From Neopusillimonas maritima (GTDB lineage: Bacteria > Pseudomonadota > Gammaproteobacteria > Burkholderiales > Burkholderiaceae_B): a stretch of DNA of 64,000 nucleotides. The notes beneath the pieces were generated by a model. That model was not told the DNA's origin and did not search any database. It saw only the letters and a program-made list of their open reading frames with translations. The translations under genes and the position numbers were made by a program. The stretch is taken from assembly GCF_040930455.2 (NCBI RefSeq), contig NZ_CP170494.1; one strand, 5' to 3'. Below, piece by piece: positions 50,155 to 58,965 of this stretch (the first letter of the stretch is position 1; each line of letters starts with the position of its first letter).

Positions 50155-53010
50155 TTACACGGTTTCCCGATTTAGTACGGTGGCCAGATAGCGGCCCGTA
50201 TAACTGTTCTCGTTGGCGGCGATGTCTTCCGGCGTACCTTGCGCCACAATTTGGCCGCCGCCGTCGCCCCCTTCGGGCCCCATGTCAACAACCCAGTCAG
50301 CTGTTTTGATGACGTCGAGATTGTGTTCAATCACAATGACTGTGTTGCCTGCGTCGACCAGTTGTTGCAACACTTTAAGCAACAGAGCAATGTCGTGAAA
50401 ATGCAGGCCGGTGGTGGGTTCGTCGAGAATATAAAGGGTTTTGCCCGTACTGCGGCGCGACAGTTCCAGCGAGAGTTTCACGCGTTGCGCTTCGCCCCCT
50501 GAAAGCGTGGTGGCGCTTTGGCCCAGCCTGATATACGACAATCCTACATCCATTAAGGTGTTGAGCTTGCGGGCAATAGAGGGAACGGCTTCGAAATAAT
50601 CCAGGGCCTGGGCCACGGTGAGGTTCAACACTTCGCTGATGTTTCTGCCGCGGTAGCGAATATCCAGCGTTTCGCGGTTGTAGCGTTTTCCTTCACAGGT
50701 GTCGCAGGGCACATACATGTCGGGCAGAAAGTGCATTTCCACTTTCACGACGCCATCGCCTTGGCAGGCTTCGCAACGCCCCCCTTTCACATTGAACGAG
50801 AAACGGCCGGGGTCGTAACCGCGTGCGCGGGCCTCTGGAACGCCGGCAAACAGTTCGCGAATTGGAGTGAACATGCCGGTGTAGGTTGCCGGGTTACTAC
50901 GCGGCGTGCGGCCGATGGGGCTTTGGTCGACGTTAATGATTTTGTCGAAATGGGAAAGACCCTCCAGTGACGCATGGGGTGCGGGCTCGGCCTGGGCCCG
51001 GTGCAGGGCGCCGGCCACCGCCACCGCGAGCGTGTCGTTAATTAGCGTGGATTTGCCCGAACCCGACACGCCGGTAATACACACCAGCCGACCGGCGGGA
51101 ATGCTCAGGTCAACCGACTTCAGGTTGTTGCCGGTGCAACCTTTCAAAACCAGTTGGGCCAATTCGTCGGTAACCGGACGACGCTCCGGCATGGCAATGC
51201 TCAGGGCGCCGGTCAGGTATTGGGCGGTCAGTGAGTCGGTATTTCCCAGCAGTTTGACAGGTGTTCCCTGCGCGACGATGCGCCCGCCCTGTTCACCGGC
51301 ACCCGGGCCCATATCCACCACAAAATCGGCGCTGCGGATCATGTCTTCATCGTGCTCGACCACAATCACACTATTGCCCAGGTCGCGCAGATGTTGCAGA
51401 GTTTGAATCAGGCGGTCGTTATCGCGTTGGTGCAAACCAATGGAAGGTTCGTCCAGCACATACATTACACCCGTTAAGCCCGAGCCAATCTGGCTGGCCA
51501 AGCGAATGCGCTGGGCCTCGCCCCCGGAAATGGTGTCGGCGCTGCGGTCGAGCGAAAGATAGGTGAGCCCGACATTGTTCAAAAAGGTCAGGCGTGCCTC
51601 AATCTCACGAATAATGCGTTCGGCAATTTCTTTCTTGGCGCCATGTAATTCGAGTTGCTGGAACCAAATTAGGCAATCTTTTAATGAAAGCGCTTCCACT
51701 TCGTAAATGGCACGCCCCACCCGCTCCTGTGGACCTGGTTCGTTGCCAATGAGCACGTTGCGCGCCTCTGCACGTAAACGGGATCCGTGGCAATCGGGGC
51801 AACTGCGCGTATGACGCGACTTGGCCAGTTCTTCGCGCACCACCGACGAATCGGTTTCGCGCCAGCGGCGCTCCAGGTTGGGAATCACACCTTCAAAAGT
51901 GTGTTTTTTGACCGTGCTGCGGCCTTTTTCATTCAGGTAAATAAAGGGGATTTCCTCGTCGCCGGAACCGTATAAGATGCGTTCGCGTGTCTTTTCATCC
52001 AGCGATTCAAATGGGGCGTCGATATCGAATTCGTAGTGGGCCGCCAGGCTGGTAAGCAAGGCGTGCGTGAAAGCGTTGCGGCGGTCCCAGCCGGCAATGG
52101 CGCCGCCCGCCAGGCTTAATTCCGGAAAGGCCACCACGCGTTTGGGATCGAAAAAATCCACATGGCCCAAGCCGTCGCAACGTGGGCAGGCTCCCACCGG
52201 GTTGTTGAAACTGAAAAGACGAGGCTCCAGTTCCGTTAGGCTGTAGCTGCATACCGGGCAAGCGTAGCGACTGGAAAACGCCACTTCTTCCTCGGTGTCC
52301 ATATTCAGTGCCACGACTCGGCCATCGGTAATTGAAAGCGCCGTTTCAAAACTTTCGGCCAAACGTTGGCGGCTTTCCGGTTTTACACGCAAGCGGTCGA
52401 TGACGACGTCGATGCTATGTTTTTCAGTTTTCTTAAGGGGTTCGAGGCGGTCGATTTCCACCATTTCGCCATCGACACGCAAGCGCACAAACCCTTGCGC
52501 CTGCAAGCTTGCGCATTCGTCTTCAAAACTGCCTTTGCGAGCCCGCGCCAGCGGGGCCAAAATGGCCAACCGCGTACCTGCAGCCCAGTCCATGACCTTG
52601 TCGACCATTTGGCTCACACTTTGCGCCTGTAACGGTAACCCATGGTCGGGGCAGAAGGGGGTGCCCACTCGCGCGTACAATAGGCGCAGGTAATCATGAA
52701 TTTCTGTAATGGTGCCAACCGTAGAACGCGGGTTGTGGCCTGCGGCTTTTTGTTCAATGGAAATGGCCGGCGACAAGCCCTCAATCAAGTCAACATCGGG
52801 TTTGTCCATTAATTGCAGAAATTGCCGTGCGTAGGCCGACAAGCTTTCCACATAGCGTCGTTGGCCTTCTGCATATAAGGTGTCGAACGCCAGCGAAGAC
52901 TTGCCCGAGCCCGACAGGCCGGTAATCACCACCAGTTTGTGGCGGGGCAGGTCGAGCGAGATGTTTTTGAGGTTGTGCGTGCGGGCACCGCGGATGCGAA
53001 TGGCGTCCAT
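50155..53010 (-). CDS. uvrA: Excinuclease ABC subunit A
   Basis: A 951-residue UvrA, normal length (E. coli 940), with two ABC ATPase halves. The first Walker A is GLSGSGKSSLAFDTLYAEGQ near residue 32 and the second is GVSGSGKSTLINDTL near residue 645. Zinc fingers are CPVC...CPRC near residues 255-285 and CEAC...CDTC near residues 745-775. Signatures are ISGGEAQRIRLASQIGSGL and LSGGEAQRVKLSLELSRR. It recognises DNA damage with UvrB in nucleotide excision repair. A convincing LexA box is not visible in the 118 bases upstream. Confidence 0.97.
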   Translation of the reverse strand: MDAIRIRGARTHNLKNISLDLPRHKLVVITGLSGSGKSSLAFDTLYAEGQRRYVESLSAYARQFLQLMDKPDVDLIEGLSPAISIEQKAAGHNPRSTVGTITEIHDYLRLLYARVGTPFCPDHGLPLQAQSVSQMVDKVMDWAAGTRLAILAPLARARKGSFEDECASLQAQGFVRLRVDGEMVEIDRLEPLKKTEKHSIDVVIDRLRVKPESRQRLAESFETALSITDGRVVALNMDTEEEVAFSSRYACPVCSYSLTELEPRLFSFNNPVGACPRCDGLGHVDFFDPKRVVAFPELSLAGGAIAGWDRRNAFTHALLTSLAAHYEFDIDAPFESLDEKTRERILYGSGDEEIPFIYLNEKGRSTVKKHTFEGVIPNLERRWRETDSSVVREELAKSRHTRSCPDCHGSRLRAEARNVLIGNEPGPQERVGRAIYEVEALSLKDCLIWFQQLELHGAKKEIAERIIREIEARLTFLNNVGLTYLSLDRSADTISGGEAQRIRLASQIGSGLTGVMYVLDEPSIGLHQRDNDRLIQTLQHLRDLGNSVIVVEHDEDMIRSADFVVDMGPGAGEQGGRIVAQGTPVKLLGNTDSLTAQYLTGALSIAMPERRPVTDELAQLVLKGCTGNNLKSVDLSIPAGRLVCITGVSGSGKSTLINDTLAVAVAGALHRAQAEPAPHASLEGLSHFDKIINVDQSPIGRTPRSNPATYTGMFTPIRELFAGVPEARARGYDPGRFSFNVKGGRCEACQGDGVVKVEMHFLPDMYVPCDTCEGKRYNRETLDIRYRGRNISEVLNLTVAQALDYFEAVPSIARKLNTLMDVGLSYIRLGQSATTLSGGEAQRVKLSLELSRRSTGKTLYILDEPTTGLHFHDIALLLKVLQQLVDAGNTVIVIEHNLDVIKTADWVVDMGPEGGDGGGQIVAQGTPEDIAANENSYTGRYLATVLNRETV

Positions 53011-53128
53011 GTTTTCAGTAGAAAGTCTTTCAAAAGGCTAACTTGCTACTATAACGCGCTGCGCTCTTTTGAGCACGGTCTGTATTGCTTTTGATTGTGT
53101 GAACTGAATTTGTTTTCAAAGAAACGTT

Positions 53129-54343
53129 ATGAGTAACTCCGGCGTCGGCGCCGTTAATGAAACCCGGGTCAAGCTCAAGCTAACGCCTGTCGAACGTAAA
53201 GCCAGTTTCTCGTTGGCTTTGCTGTTTGCGTCGCGCATGCTGGGTTTGTTCTTGTTAACCCCCGTTTTCGCGGTGGCGGCACTGTCGATTCCTGGCGGGA
53301 ACGACGCCACCAAAGTAGGGCTGGCTTTGGGCGCCTATGGGCTCACGCAAGCCATTATGCAAATACCGCTGGGTATGGCGTCCGATCGCTTTGGCCGTCG
53401 TTCTGTTGTGGTGGCCGGTATGGTGCTGTTCATTGCCGGCGGGGTCATCTGCGCGATGGCTTCCGACATTAACTGGATTATTGCCGGTCGCATTTTGCAG
53501 GGCCTGGGGGCGGTGTCGGCCGCGATTACCGCCTGGGTGGCCGATGCTACACGGCCCGAAGTGCGGACCCGCGCCATGGCCATGGTGGGGGCGTCCATTG
53601 GTTTGTCGTTCGCCGTGTCGCTGGTTTTGTCGCCGGTGGTGGTGGGCCAGTTTGGTTTGTCGGGCCTGTTTTGGGTCATTAGCCTGCTGGGTTTTGTGTG
53701 CCTGCTTGTGGCCGCTTTTGTGGTGCCTTCCGCGCCCCGGGCGGCGCCGCCTTTGGTTCGGGTCAAGCCTGTTGATGTGCTGCGCCATGCCGATTTATTG
53801 CGTTTGAATCTGGGTGTGTTTTGCCTGCACTTTATTCTGATGGCCTTGTTTATTGTAGTGCCCACCGTGCTTGCCGGCCTGGGTGGCTATGGGTCGGCGC
53901 AATTGTGGCAGGTGTATTTGCCGGTTATTCTGCTGTCTTTTGTTTTCATGGTGCCGGCAGTTTTCTATACTGAAACCCGTAAGGCGCATAAAGCCGCGCT
54001 GCAATGGTCGGTCTTAGGCTTGGCGGTAACCCTGTTGCTGATGCCCTGGGCCAGCGAGCAGTTGTTGTTCATGGTGGCGGCATTGGTGGGTTTCTTTATC
54101 GCGTTTAATGTGCTTGAAGCGCTACAGCCTTCATTGGTATCCCGTGTGGCACCGCCCGATTTCAAAGGATTGGCGCTGGGCTTTTACAATATGTCGCAGG
54201 CCTTGGGCGTGTTTATCGGCGCGTCGCTGGGTGGCTTGGTCATTACATACGCAGGAGCATCTTATGTGTTCCTGGTGTGCGCGGTACTGGCGCTGATTTG
54301 GTATGGGGTGGCACGTGGCATGCAGCCCTTGAAAGATGCCTGA
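53129..54343 (+). CDS. Major facilitator superfamily transporter
   Basis: The protein (404 aa) has 12 predicted membrane helices and the MFS loop motif GMASDRFGRRSVVVAG near residue 79 (G-x-x-x-D-R-x-G-R-R). LGFYNMSQALGVFIGASLGG near residue 350 resembles YajR-type transporters. It is divergent from uvrA and directly precedes ssb, an arrangement I associate with Burkholderiales chromosomes. The substrate is unknown; drug or metabolite export is most common for this group. Confidence 0.88.
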   Translation: MSNSGVGAVNETRVKLKLTPVERKASFSLALLFASRMLGLFLLTPVFAVAALSIPGGNDATKVGLALGAYGLTQAIMQIPLGMASDRFGRRSVVVAGMVLFIAGGVICAMASDINWIIAGRILQGLGAVSAAITAWVADATRPEVRTRAMAMVGASIGLSFAVSLVLSPVVVGQFGLSGLFWVISLLGFVCLLVAAFVVPSAPRAAPPLVRVKPVDVLRHADLLRLNLGVFCLHFILMALFIVVPTVLAGLGGYGSAQLWQVYLPVILLSFVFMVPAVFYTETRKAHKAALQWSVLGLAVTLLLMPWASEQLLFMVAALVGFFIAFNVLEALQPSLVSRVAPPDFKGLALGFYNMSQALGVFIGASLGGLVITYAGASYVFLVCAVLALIWYGVARGMQPLKDA

Positions 54344-54448
54344 GCGGGATAAAAATATGCCTTGGTAGTTCTTCGGGCCGATTGATTTTCCGGCTTTGAA
54401 TTGAACGATAATGAATGTGAACGAATTTTATTGATTGGGGGTGAACAA

Positions 54449-54928
54449 ATGGCTTCAGTAAACAAAGTAATTCTGGTGGGCAACCTGGGGCGCGACCCCG
54501 AAGTACGTTACAGCCCCGATGGCGTGGCAATTTGCAATATTTCGCTGGCTACCACTTCGCAATGGAAAGACCGCAATTCGGGTGAAAAACGCGAAGAAAC
54601 GGAATGGCACCGTGTGGTGTTCTACAACCGTCTGGCTGAAATTGCCGGCGAATATCTTAAAAAAGGCCGAGCCGTCTACGTTGAAGGCCGCATCAAAACC
54701 CGCAAGTTTCAAGACAAAGAAACCGGCGCCGATCGTTACAGCACTGAAATTGTGGCCGAACAAATGCAAATGCTGGGCGGCCGCGACGGCGGTGATTCCA
54801 GTAGCGATTTTGGTGGTGAAAGCAGCCCGCGTGCGCAGCGCCCCGCACAGCAACAGCCACGTCCGGCAGCACCTCAAGCGGCACCGGCAGCGAATTTGGC
54901 CGATATGGACGACGATATTCCGTTCTAG
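54449..54928 (+). CDS. ssb: Single-stranded DNA-binding protein
   Basis: A 159-residue SSB: an OB fold beginning SVNKVILVGNLGRDPEVRY, with WHRVVFYNRLAEIAGEYLKKGRAVYVEGRIKTRKFQDKETG in the middle. A Gln/Pro/Ala-rich linker follows, then the acidic C-terminal tip DMDDDIPF that binds partner proteins. ATG 54449 is preceded by GGGGGTG; an upstream in-frame ATG at 54401 is unlikely. It coats single-stranded DNA in replication and repair and lies near uvrA as in many proteobacteria. A strong terminator follows. Confidence 0.96.
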   Translation: MASVNKVILVGNLGRDPEVRYSPDGVAICNISLATTSQWKDRNSGEKREETEWHRVVFYNRLAEIAGEYLKKGRAVYVEGRIKTRKFQDKETGADRYSTEIVAEQMQMLGGRDGGDSSSDFGGESSPRAQRPAQQQPRPAAPQAAPAANLADMDDDIPF

Positions 54929-54955
54929 GGATTGCCAAATACGGAAACGTAAACG

Positions 54956-54990
54956 AAGGCCCGAAAAACAGTGTTTTATCGGGCCTTTTT
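54956..54990 (+). terminator. Rho-independent terminator after ssb
   Basis: AAGGCCCGA and TCGGGCCTT form a nine-base stem with an A/T-rich loop, followed by TTTTT. It lies 28 bases after the ssb stop and ahead of the convergent terC gene. Confidence 0.88.
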
Positions 54991-55051
54991 GTCGTCTGAT
55001 GAAGAGAGTGCCGTTGGCATAAAAAGGGGCTGGAAAACAAGGCTTTATATT

Positions 55052-55804
55052 TTATGTAACTTGTTTTCGCCTTGAGCGTCGCGCCAGCATGTTCAGGCCT
55101 TCGATAGCTGCAGAGAAGGCCATTGCCGCATAGATATAGCCTTTGGGAACGTGGACACCAAAGCCTTCGGCAATCAAAGTCATACCAATCATCATTAAAA
55201 AGCCCAAAGCCAGCATCACGATGGTTGGGTTGTTTTGAATGAACCGGGCCAAAGGATTGGCGGCCAGAAGCATGACGGTTACGGCCACTATCACGGCAAT
55301 GACCATGATAGGTATATGTTCTGTCATCCCGACGGCAGTGATAATACTGTCGATTGAGAAGACCAGGTCCAACAGCAAGATTTGGCTAATTGCAGAAGTG
55401 AAGGTCATGACCGCGGCATTCTTGGCCGGCTTTCCTTCGAACATGTCGCCTTCCGGCTCCCGGTCAACGTTATGATGGATTTCTTTGGTGGCCTTCCAGA
55501 GTAAGAAAAGGCCGCCGGCAATCAGAATCATGTCTTTCCACGAGAAACCTTTGCCGAAAAGCTCAACCACTGGCTCGGTGAGCTGTACGATCCAGGCTAC
55601 CGTGCCCAAAAGGCCCAGCCGTAAGATCAGCGCCAGACCTATACCGATCCGTCGCGCTCTGGCCTGTTGGTGCTTGGGAAGCTTATTTGTAAGAATAGAA
55701 ATAAAAATAAGGTTATCAATACCGAGCACAACTTCCATTGTGATCAAGGTAGCCAACGCCACCCAGACAGTAGGGTCAACAGCGAGCTGAATCAGATAGT
55801 CCAT
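55052..55804 (-). CDS. TerC-family integral membrane protein
   Basis: The 250-residue protein has seven or so hydrophobic helices and the TerC signatures EVVLGIDNLIFISILTNKLP near residue 25 and LLLDLVFSIDSIITAVGMTEHI near residue 145, each with a membrane-embedded Asp. The family is linked to tellurite resistance and, for Alx/MntP-type members, manganese export or supply of metal to exported enzymes. The 125 bases upstream contain an inverted repeat ACTCAA-TATT-TTGAGT (55854-55869), but I see no yybP-ykoY riboswitch pattern. Confidence 0.88.
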   Translation of the reverse strand: MDYLIQLAVDPTVWVALATLITMEVVLGIDNLIFISILTNKLPKHQQARARRIGIGLALILRLGLLGTVAWIVQLTEPVVELFGKGFSWKDMILIAGGLFLLWKATKEIHHNVDREPEGDMFEGKPAKNAAVMTFTSAISQILLLDLVFSIDSIITAVGMTEHIPIMVIAVIVAVTVMLLAANPLARFIQNNPTIVMLALGFLMMIGMTLIAEGFGVHVPKGYIYAAMAFSAAIEGLNMLARRSRRKQVT

Positions 55805-55929
55805 GTGGTATCTCTTGTCTATTTGAAAATTATCCAGCCATTCTATCGCGTCAACTCAATATTTTGAGTAGTTGTAGAAGTGGTGTTAGCGGCATCGTGC
55901 GGTGCGAAGCCCCTTGAGCAAAGCGCTTT

Positions 55930-56598
55930 CTAACCATTATTCATCATCAAGCTTTGTTCCTGCGTATGCGCATGTTCGCGAAATAAAAATTCGGCGCGGT
56001 CGCCCTGGCCGGCTTCAATGGCATCCACAATGGCGTGGTGCTGCCGATGTGCATAAAACAGGAAGTCGAACATGCGCTCTTTATTGGTGTTTGAAAAGGC
56101 AACGCTTAAGGGTGCAGTGAACGGCACCACATTGCAGCGTTCGGTCAGGTTTTCAAGAAGCGGCATGTTGGCCGCTTCCGTTATCAGCGCATGGAACCGT
56201 GCATTCATTTGTGCATAACGCAGTTCGTCGTCGTCTTGCAGTTGCCGTTGCGTGAATAAAGCATCGCCTTCGGCCAGGCAGGCTTTAAGGGCCGACAGCA
56301 CGGTGGCCGATACACCTTTTTCTGCGACATGACGGGCTGCGAAGCCTTCAAGCAGGGCGCGAACACGCACCGCTTCAATGCTGTTCTGGGTGGTGAAAGC
56401 GCGAACGGAATAGCCTCGTTTACCCGCGGACACCAGCAATCCTTCTTGCGCTAAAGCAGGCAGAGCCTGGCGAACTGGCGTGCGGGAAACGCCCAGACGG
56501 GTTGCCAGCTCGGCCTCGGTTACGCGCTCGCCGGGGGCCAACTCGCCGCTAAGCACCATTTCCCGTAGTTGAACAACAACGGTTGAGTGAGTGTTCAT
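55930..56598 (-). CDS. GntR-family regulator, FCD (FadR) subgroup, probable regulator of ligBA
   Basis: A 222-residue regulator with an N-terminal winged helix (VTEAELATRLGVSRTPVRQALPALAQEGLLVSAGKRGYSVRAF, residues about 25-68) and a C-terminal FCD ligand domain whose metal-binding histidines are visible in FHALITEAAN and AHRQHHAIVDAIEAG. VanR-type members of this group sense aromatic acids. It is divergent from ligB across a region with two palindromes built on TTTGGGATCCCAAA, which are probable binding sites. Confidence 0.87.
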   Translation of the reverse strand: MNTHSTVVVQLREMVLSGELAPGERVTEAELATRLGVSRTPVRQALPALAQEGLLVSAGKRGYSVRAFTTQNSIEAVRVRALLEGFAARHVAEKGVSATVLSALKACLAEGDALFTQRQLQDDDELRYAQMNARFHALITEAANMPLLENLTERCNVVPFTAPLSVAFSNTNKERMFDFLFYAHRQHHAIVDAIEAGQGDRAEFLFREHAHTQEQSLMMNNG

Positions 56599-56661
56599 GA
56601 TCCGTTATCAATAAAGAAAAGCAGTGGTTTAAGGGGGTAGTTGAATTATTATATGGAATCC

Positions 56662-56679
56662 AATTTGGGATCCCAAATT
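56662..56679. promoter_or_regulatory. Perfect 18-base palindrome, candidate GntR operator
   Basis: AATTTGGGATCCCAAATT is its own reverse complement. It lies in the divergent region 64 bases from the GntR gene start and 97 bases before ligB. A related half-site, ATGGAATCCAAT, lies just to its left. Confidence 0.7.
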
Positions 56680-56715
56680 AGCATTAATACCAGATTATCA
56701 AAAAATAATTGCTAA

Positions 56716-56730
56716 TTTTGGATCCCAAAA
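56716..56730. promoter_or_regulatory. Second GntR operator candidate near ligB
   Basis: TTTTGGATCCCAAAA repeats the core of the palindrome at 56662, one base shorter in the centre. Centre-to-centre spacing of about 52 bases, close to five helical turns, would allow cooperative or looped binding. It lies 45 bases before ligB. Confidence 0.6.
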
Positions 56731-56775
56731 GTAGAATGGATTTTTAGGAAAAACTCTCTTTCGGCAGGAACGGTC

Positions 56776-57660
56776 ATGGCGAAGATTATTGGTTGTATTG
56801 GTACGTCGCACGTACCTACTATTGGCGTTGCTTACGACAAGGGCAAGCAGGAAGATCCTGCCTGGAAACCCTTGTTCGATGGCTATAAACCCGTTGCCAA
56901 ATGGCTTGAAGACAACAAGGCCGACGTCTTGGTGTTTATCTACAACGATCACGCCACCACGTTTTTCTTCGATATGTATCCCACGTTCACCCTGGGTGTG
57001 GGTGAAAGGTTTCCTATTGCCGACGAGGGCGCAGGTTTGCGCAATTTGCCGCACATTCGCGGCAATGTCGATTTGCAGGCGCATATTGCCGAATCGCTGG
57101 TGAACGATGAGTTCGACCTCACTATTACCCAAAACAAACCGATTGACCACGGTTGCGCGTCGCCGCTGCCTCTTATGTGGCCACACGAGCCCGACTGGCC
57201 CGGTGTGGTGGTACCCATTGCGGTGAATGTGTTGCAGTATCCGCTGCCTACACCGCGCCGCTGCTACAAGCTGGGCAAGGCATTGCGTCGTGCGATTGAG
57301 TCTTATCCGGAGGATTTGCGGGTTGTCGTCGTGGGAACCGGCGGTTTGTCACATCAAATTCATGGGGAGCGTACGGGCTTTAACAATGAAGAGTGGGATC
57401 AGGAGTTCCTGGCACTTTTGCAGCACAACCCTGAAAAACTCACAGAGTTAACCCACGCCGATTATGTTCGCCTGGGCGGGGCGGAAAGTGTGGAGCAAAT
57501 TATGTGGCTGGCTATGCGCGGGGCCATGCCCGAAAAAATTCGCAAGATTCATCAAAACTATTATCTGGCCACCACCACGGCCATGACAGTCGTGGTGTAC
57601 GAGGGTGAAGAAGAAACCACTTCGTCTGCGGTTGGGTCGAATCAAAGCGTTATGGCTTAA
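56776..57660 (+). CDS. ligB: Protocatechuate 4,5-dioxygenase beta (catalytic) subunit
   Basis: The protein (294 aa) is a class-III extradiol dioxygenase. The iron ligands His12 (GTSHVPT) and His59 (YNDHATTFFFD), and the catalytic histidine in GGLSHQIHG near residue 195, are all in place, with an acidic ligand in GGAESVEQIMW near residue 240. It opens protocatechuate (or gallate and 3-O-methylgallate in some homologues) between C4 and C5 in the cytoplasm. It is followed 11 bases later by the alpha subunit, so the order is beta-alpha, the reverse of Sphingobium ligAB. Confidence 0.92.
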   Translation: MAKIIGCIGTSHVPTIGVAYDKGKQEDPAWKPLFDGYKPVAKWLEDNKADVLVFIYNDHATTFFFDMYPTFTLGVGERFPIADEGAGLRNLPHIRGNVDLQAHIAESLVNDEFDLTITQNKPIDHGCASPLPLMWPHEPDWPGVVVPIAVNVLQYPLPTPRRCYKLGKALRRAIESYPEDLRVVVVGTGGLSHQIHGERTGFNNEEWDQEFLALLQHNPEKLTELTHADYVRLGGAESVEQIMWLAMRGAMPEKIRKIHQNYYLATTTAMTVVVYEGEEETTSSAVGSNQSVMA

Positions 57661-57671
57661 GGGGGCGAGTC

Positions 57672-58031
57672 ATGAATCCACAACTAAAAGGCATTGAAAA
57701 CATCGAAGGCACGTATGCGTTCGACATTCGCACCTGCAACCGTCGTTTGAATATTAATCGGTTCTTCTGGCACATGATCAAAGCGGAATGGCGTGAACGC
57801 TACCTGCAAGACCCCGATGCTTTAATGACTGAAGCGGGTTTAACCGACGAAGAAAAAACGTTGATTCGGAATGAGGATTGGCTTGGGTTGGTTCAGCACG
57901 GTGTGAACTTCTTTGTGTTGGAAAAGTTTGCGCGTGTGGTGAAAAAAACCAATTTAGAAGTCTATGCCATGATGCGTGGCCAGTCTTTTGAAGACTTCAT
58001 GAAAACGCGGCGGGTGCCAAATGCACGTTAA
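57672..58031 (+). CDS. ligA: Protocatechuate 4,5-dioxygenase alpha subunit
   Basis: A 119-residue LigA-type small subunit with NRRLNINRFFWHMIKAEWRERYLQDPDALMTEAGLTDEEKTLI in pattern near residues 22-65 and DWLGLVQHGVNFFVLEKFARV after it, the region that covers the active site of the beta subunit. GGGGGCG lies before the ATG. It forms the alpha2beta2 dioxygenase with LigB. Its last four bases overlap the end of the convergent dehydrogenase gene. Confidence 0.92.
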   Translation: MNPQLKGIENIEGTYAFDIRTCNRRLNINRFFWHMIKAEWRERYLQDPDALMTEAGLTDEEKTLIRNEDWLGLVQHGVNFFVLEKFARVVKKTNLEVYAMMRGQSFEDFMKTRRVPNAR

Positions 58032-58936
58032 CGCTTTAACTGGTCTACAAACGTGGGCCAGTTAAAGCGTTCTTCTTTGTTATACCGCATACCTTTTTGT
58101 TTTACCTGGTCGGCAGTTGCCTGGTGGGTTTGCGCGGCGGCTAGAGCCATTGTGGGTTGTATTTGGGCTTCGGAAAGGGTGTGCGCCACTTCTCGCATTT
58201 CAGCGGCCCGACGTTCACCGTGTTCGGCGATACGGCTAATCAGATAGTGCGGTAGTTGGTCGGCCCACCCCATGTTCGGGTAGGTTTCGTCCAGCGAAGC
58301 CAGCACCTCCTTTTCAGCGTTATAGGCTCGCGCCGCAGCCAGGCATTCCATTGTTAAGGCTTCCATGCCTTTAATTATGACGCTTCGGCACATTTTTATT
58401 GCCGAGGCAATACCGATTTCTTCCGACACCGCACGGGTCCGCATGCCCAAGGTATTCAGTGCCTTTGACAAGGAATGTGCATGATCGCCGCCCAACAACA
58501 TGGGAACCTGAAGCCCATAGGGTGGAATTGGCGCCATCACGGCCGCTTCAACATAGTGGGCTCCGTTCGCCTGCACGGCTTGTTGGTCGTGGCGCTTGGT
58601 AGCAGGCGATACCGAGTTGATATCCAGAAAGAATTGGTGCGGGCCGAGGCGTGGCCCGATGTGCTCAGCGACCTGGGCGGCGGAACCGGCGGTGACCGCC
58701 GAGATAATCAGGTCGGCATTCTCTATTGCTTTCTCGGGGGTGTAGACCAAGGTGACCCCCGTAGGCGTGGCTTTTTCGGCCGACGCCAAACGCAGATCAG
58801 CTGCGCAGAATTTAATATCATATGCGCGAACACTTAAACCTGCAGCCGCCAATCCGCGGCCGAGGAGGGTGCCGGCTTCGCCAAACCCAATTAAACCGAC
58901 GTGTTTGATGACAATGCAGTTTGTGTCGGAATCCAT
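58028..58936 (-). CDS. NAD(P)-binding dehydrogenase, 6-phosphogluconate/hydroxyisobutyrate type with DUF1932 C-terminal domain
   Basis: A 302-residue protein with an N-terminal Rossmann motif (VGLIGFGEAGTLLGRGLAAAG, GxGxAG) and, near residue 103, FLDINSVSPATKR, a beta-hydroxyacid dehydrogenase segment. The C-terminal half (CRSVIIKGMEALTMECLAAARAY) is the DUF1932 helical domain, with the lysine (IKMCRS) near residue 180 in the catalytic place. It could oxidise or reduce a hydroxy-acid formed in aromatic degradation. It is not a homologue of LigC (Gfo/Idh/MocA fold). It is convergent with ligA and lies upstream of the second ABC operon on the same strand order. Confidence 0.82.
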   Translation of the reverse strand: MDSDTNCIVIKHVGLIGFGEAGTLLGRGLAAAGLSVRAYDIKFCAADLRLASAEKATPTGVTLVYTPEKAIENADLIISAVTAGSAAQVAEHIGPRLGPHQFFLDINSVSPATKRHDQQAVQANGAHYVEAAVMAPIPPYGLQVPMLLGGDHAHSLSKALNTLGMRTRAVSEEIGIASAIKMCRSVIIKGMEALTMECLAAARAYNAEKEVLASLDETYPNMGWADQLPHYLISRIAEHGERRAAEMREVAHTLSEAQIQPTMALAAAQTHQATADQVKQKGMRYNKEERFNWPTFVDQLKR

Positions 58937-58965
58937 GGCTTTTGCAATGGTGGCTCAATGAGCGG

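Noticed and set aside
53011..53128. Possible LexA (SOS) box upstream of uvrA around CTGTATTGCTTTTGAT
   Set aside because: The left half CTGT is present but the right CAG half is missing, so it does not fit the CTGT-N8-ACAG pattern.
55805..55929. Possible manganese (yybP-ykoY) riboswitch ahead of the terC-family gene
   Set aside because: The conserved loop sequences of that riboswitch are not visible. Only a short inverted repeat at 55854-55869 is seen.
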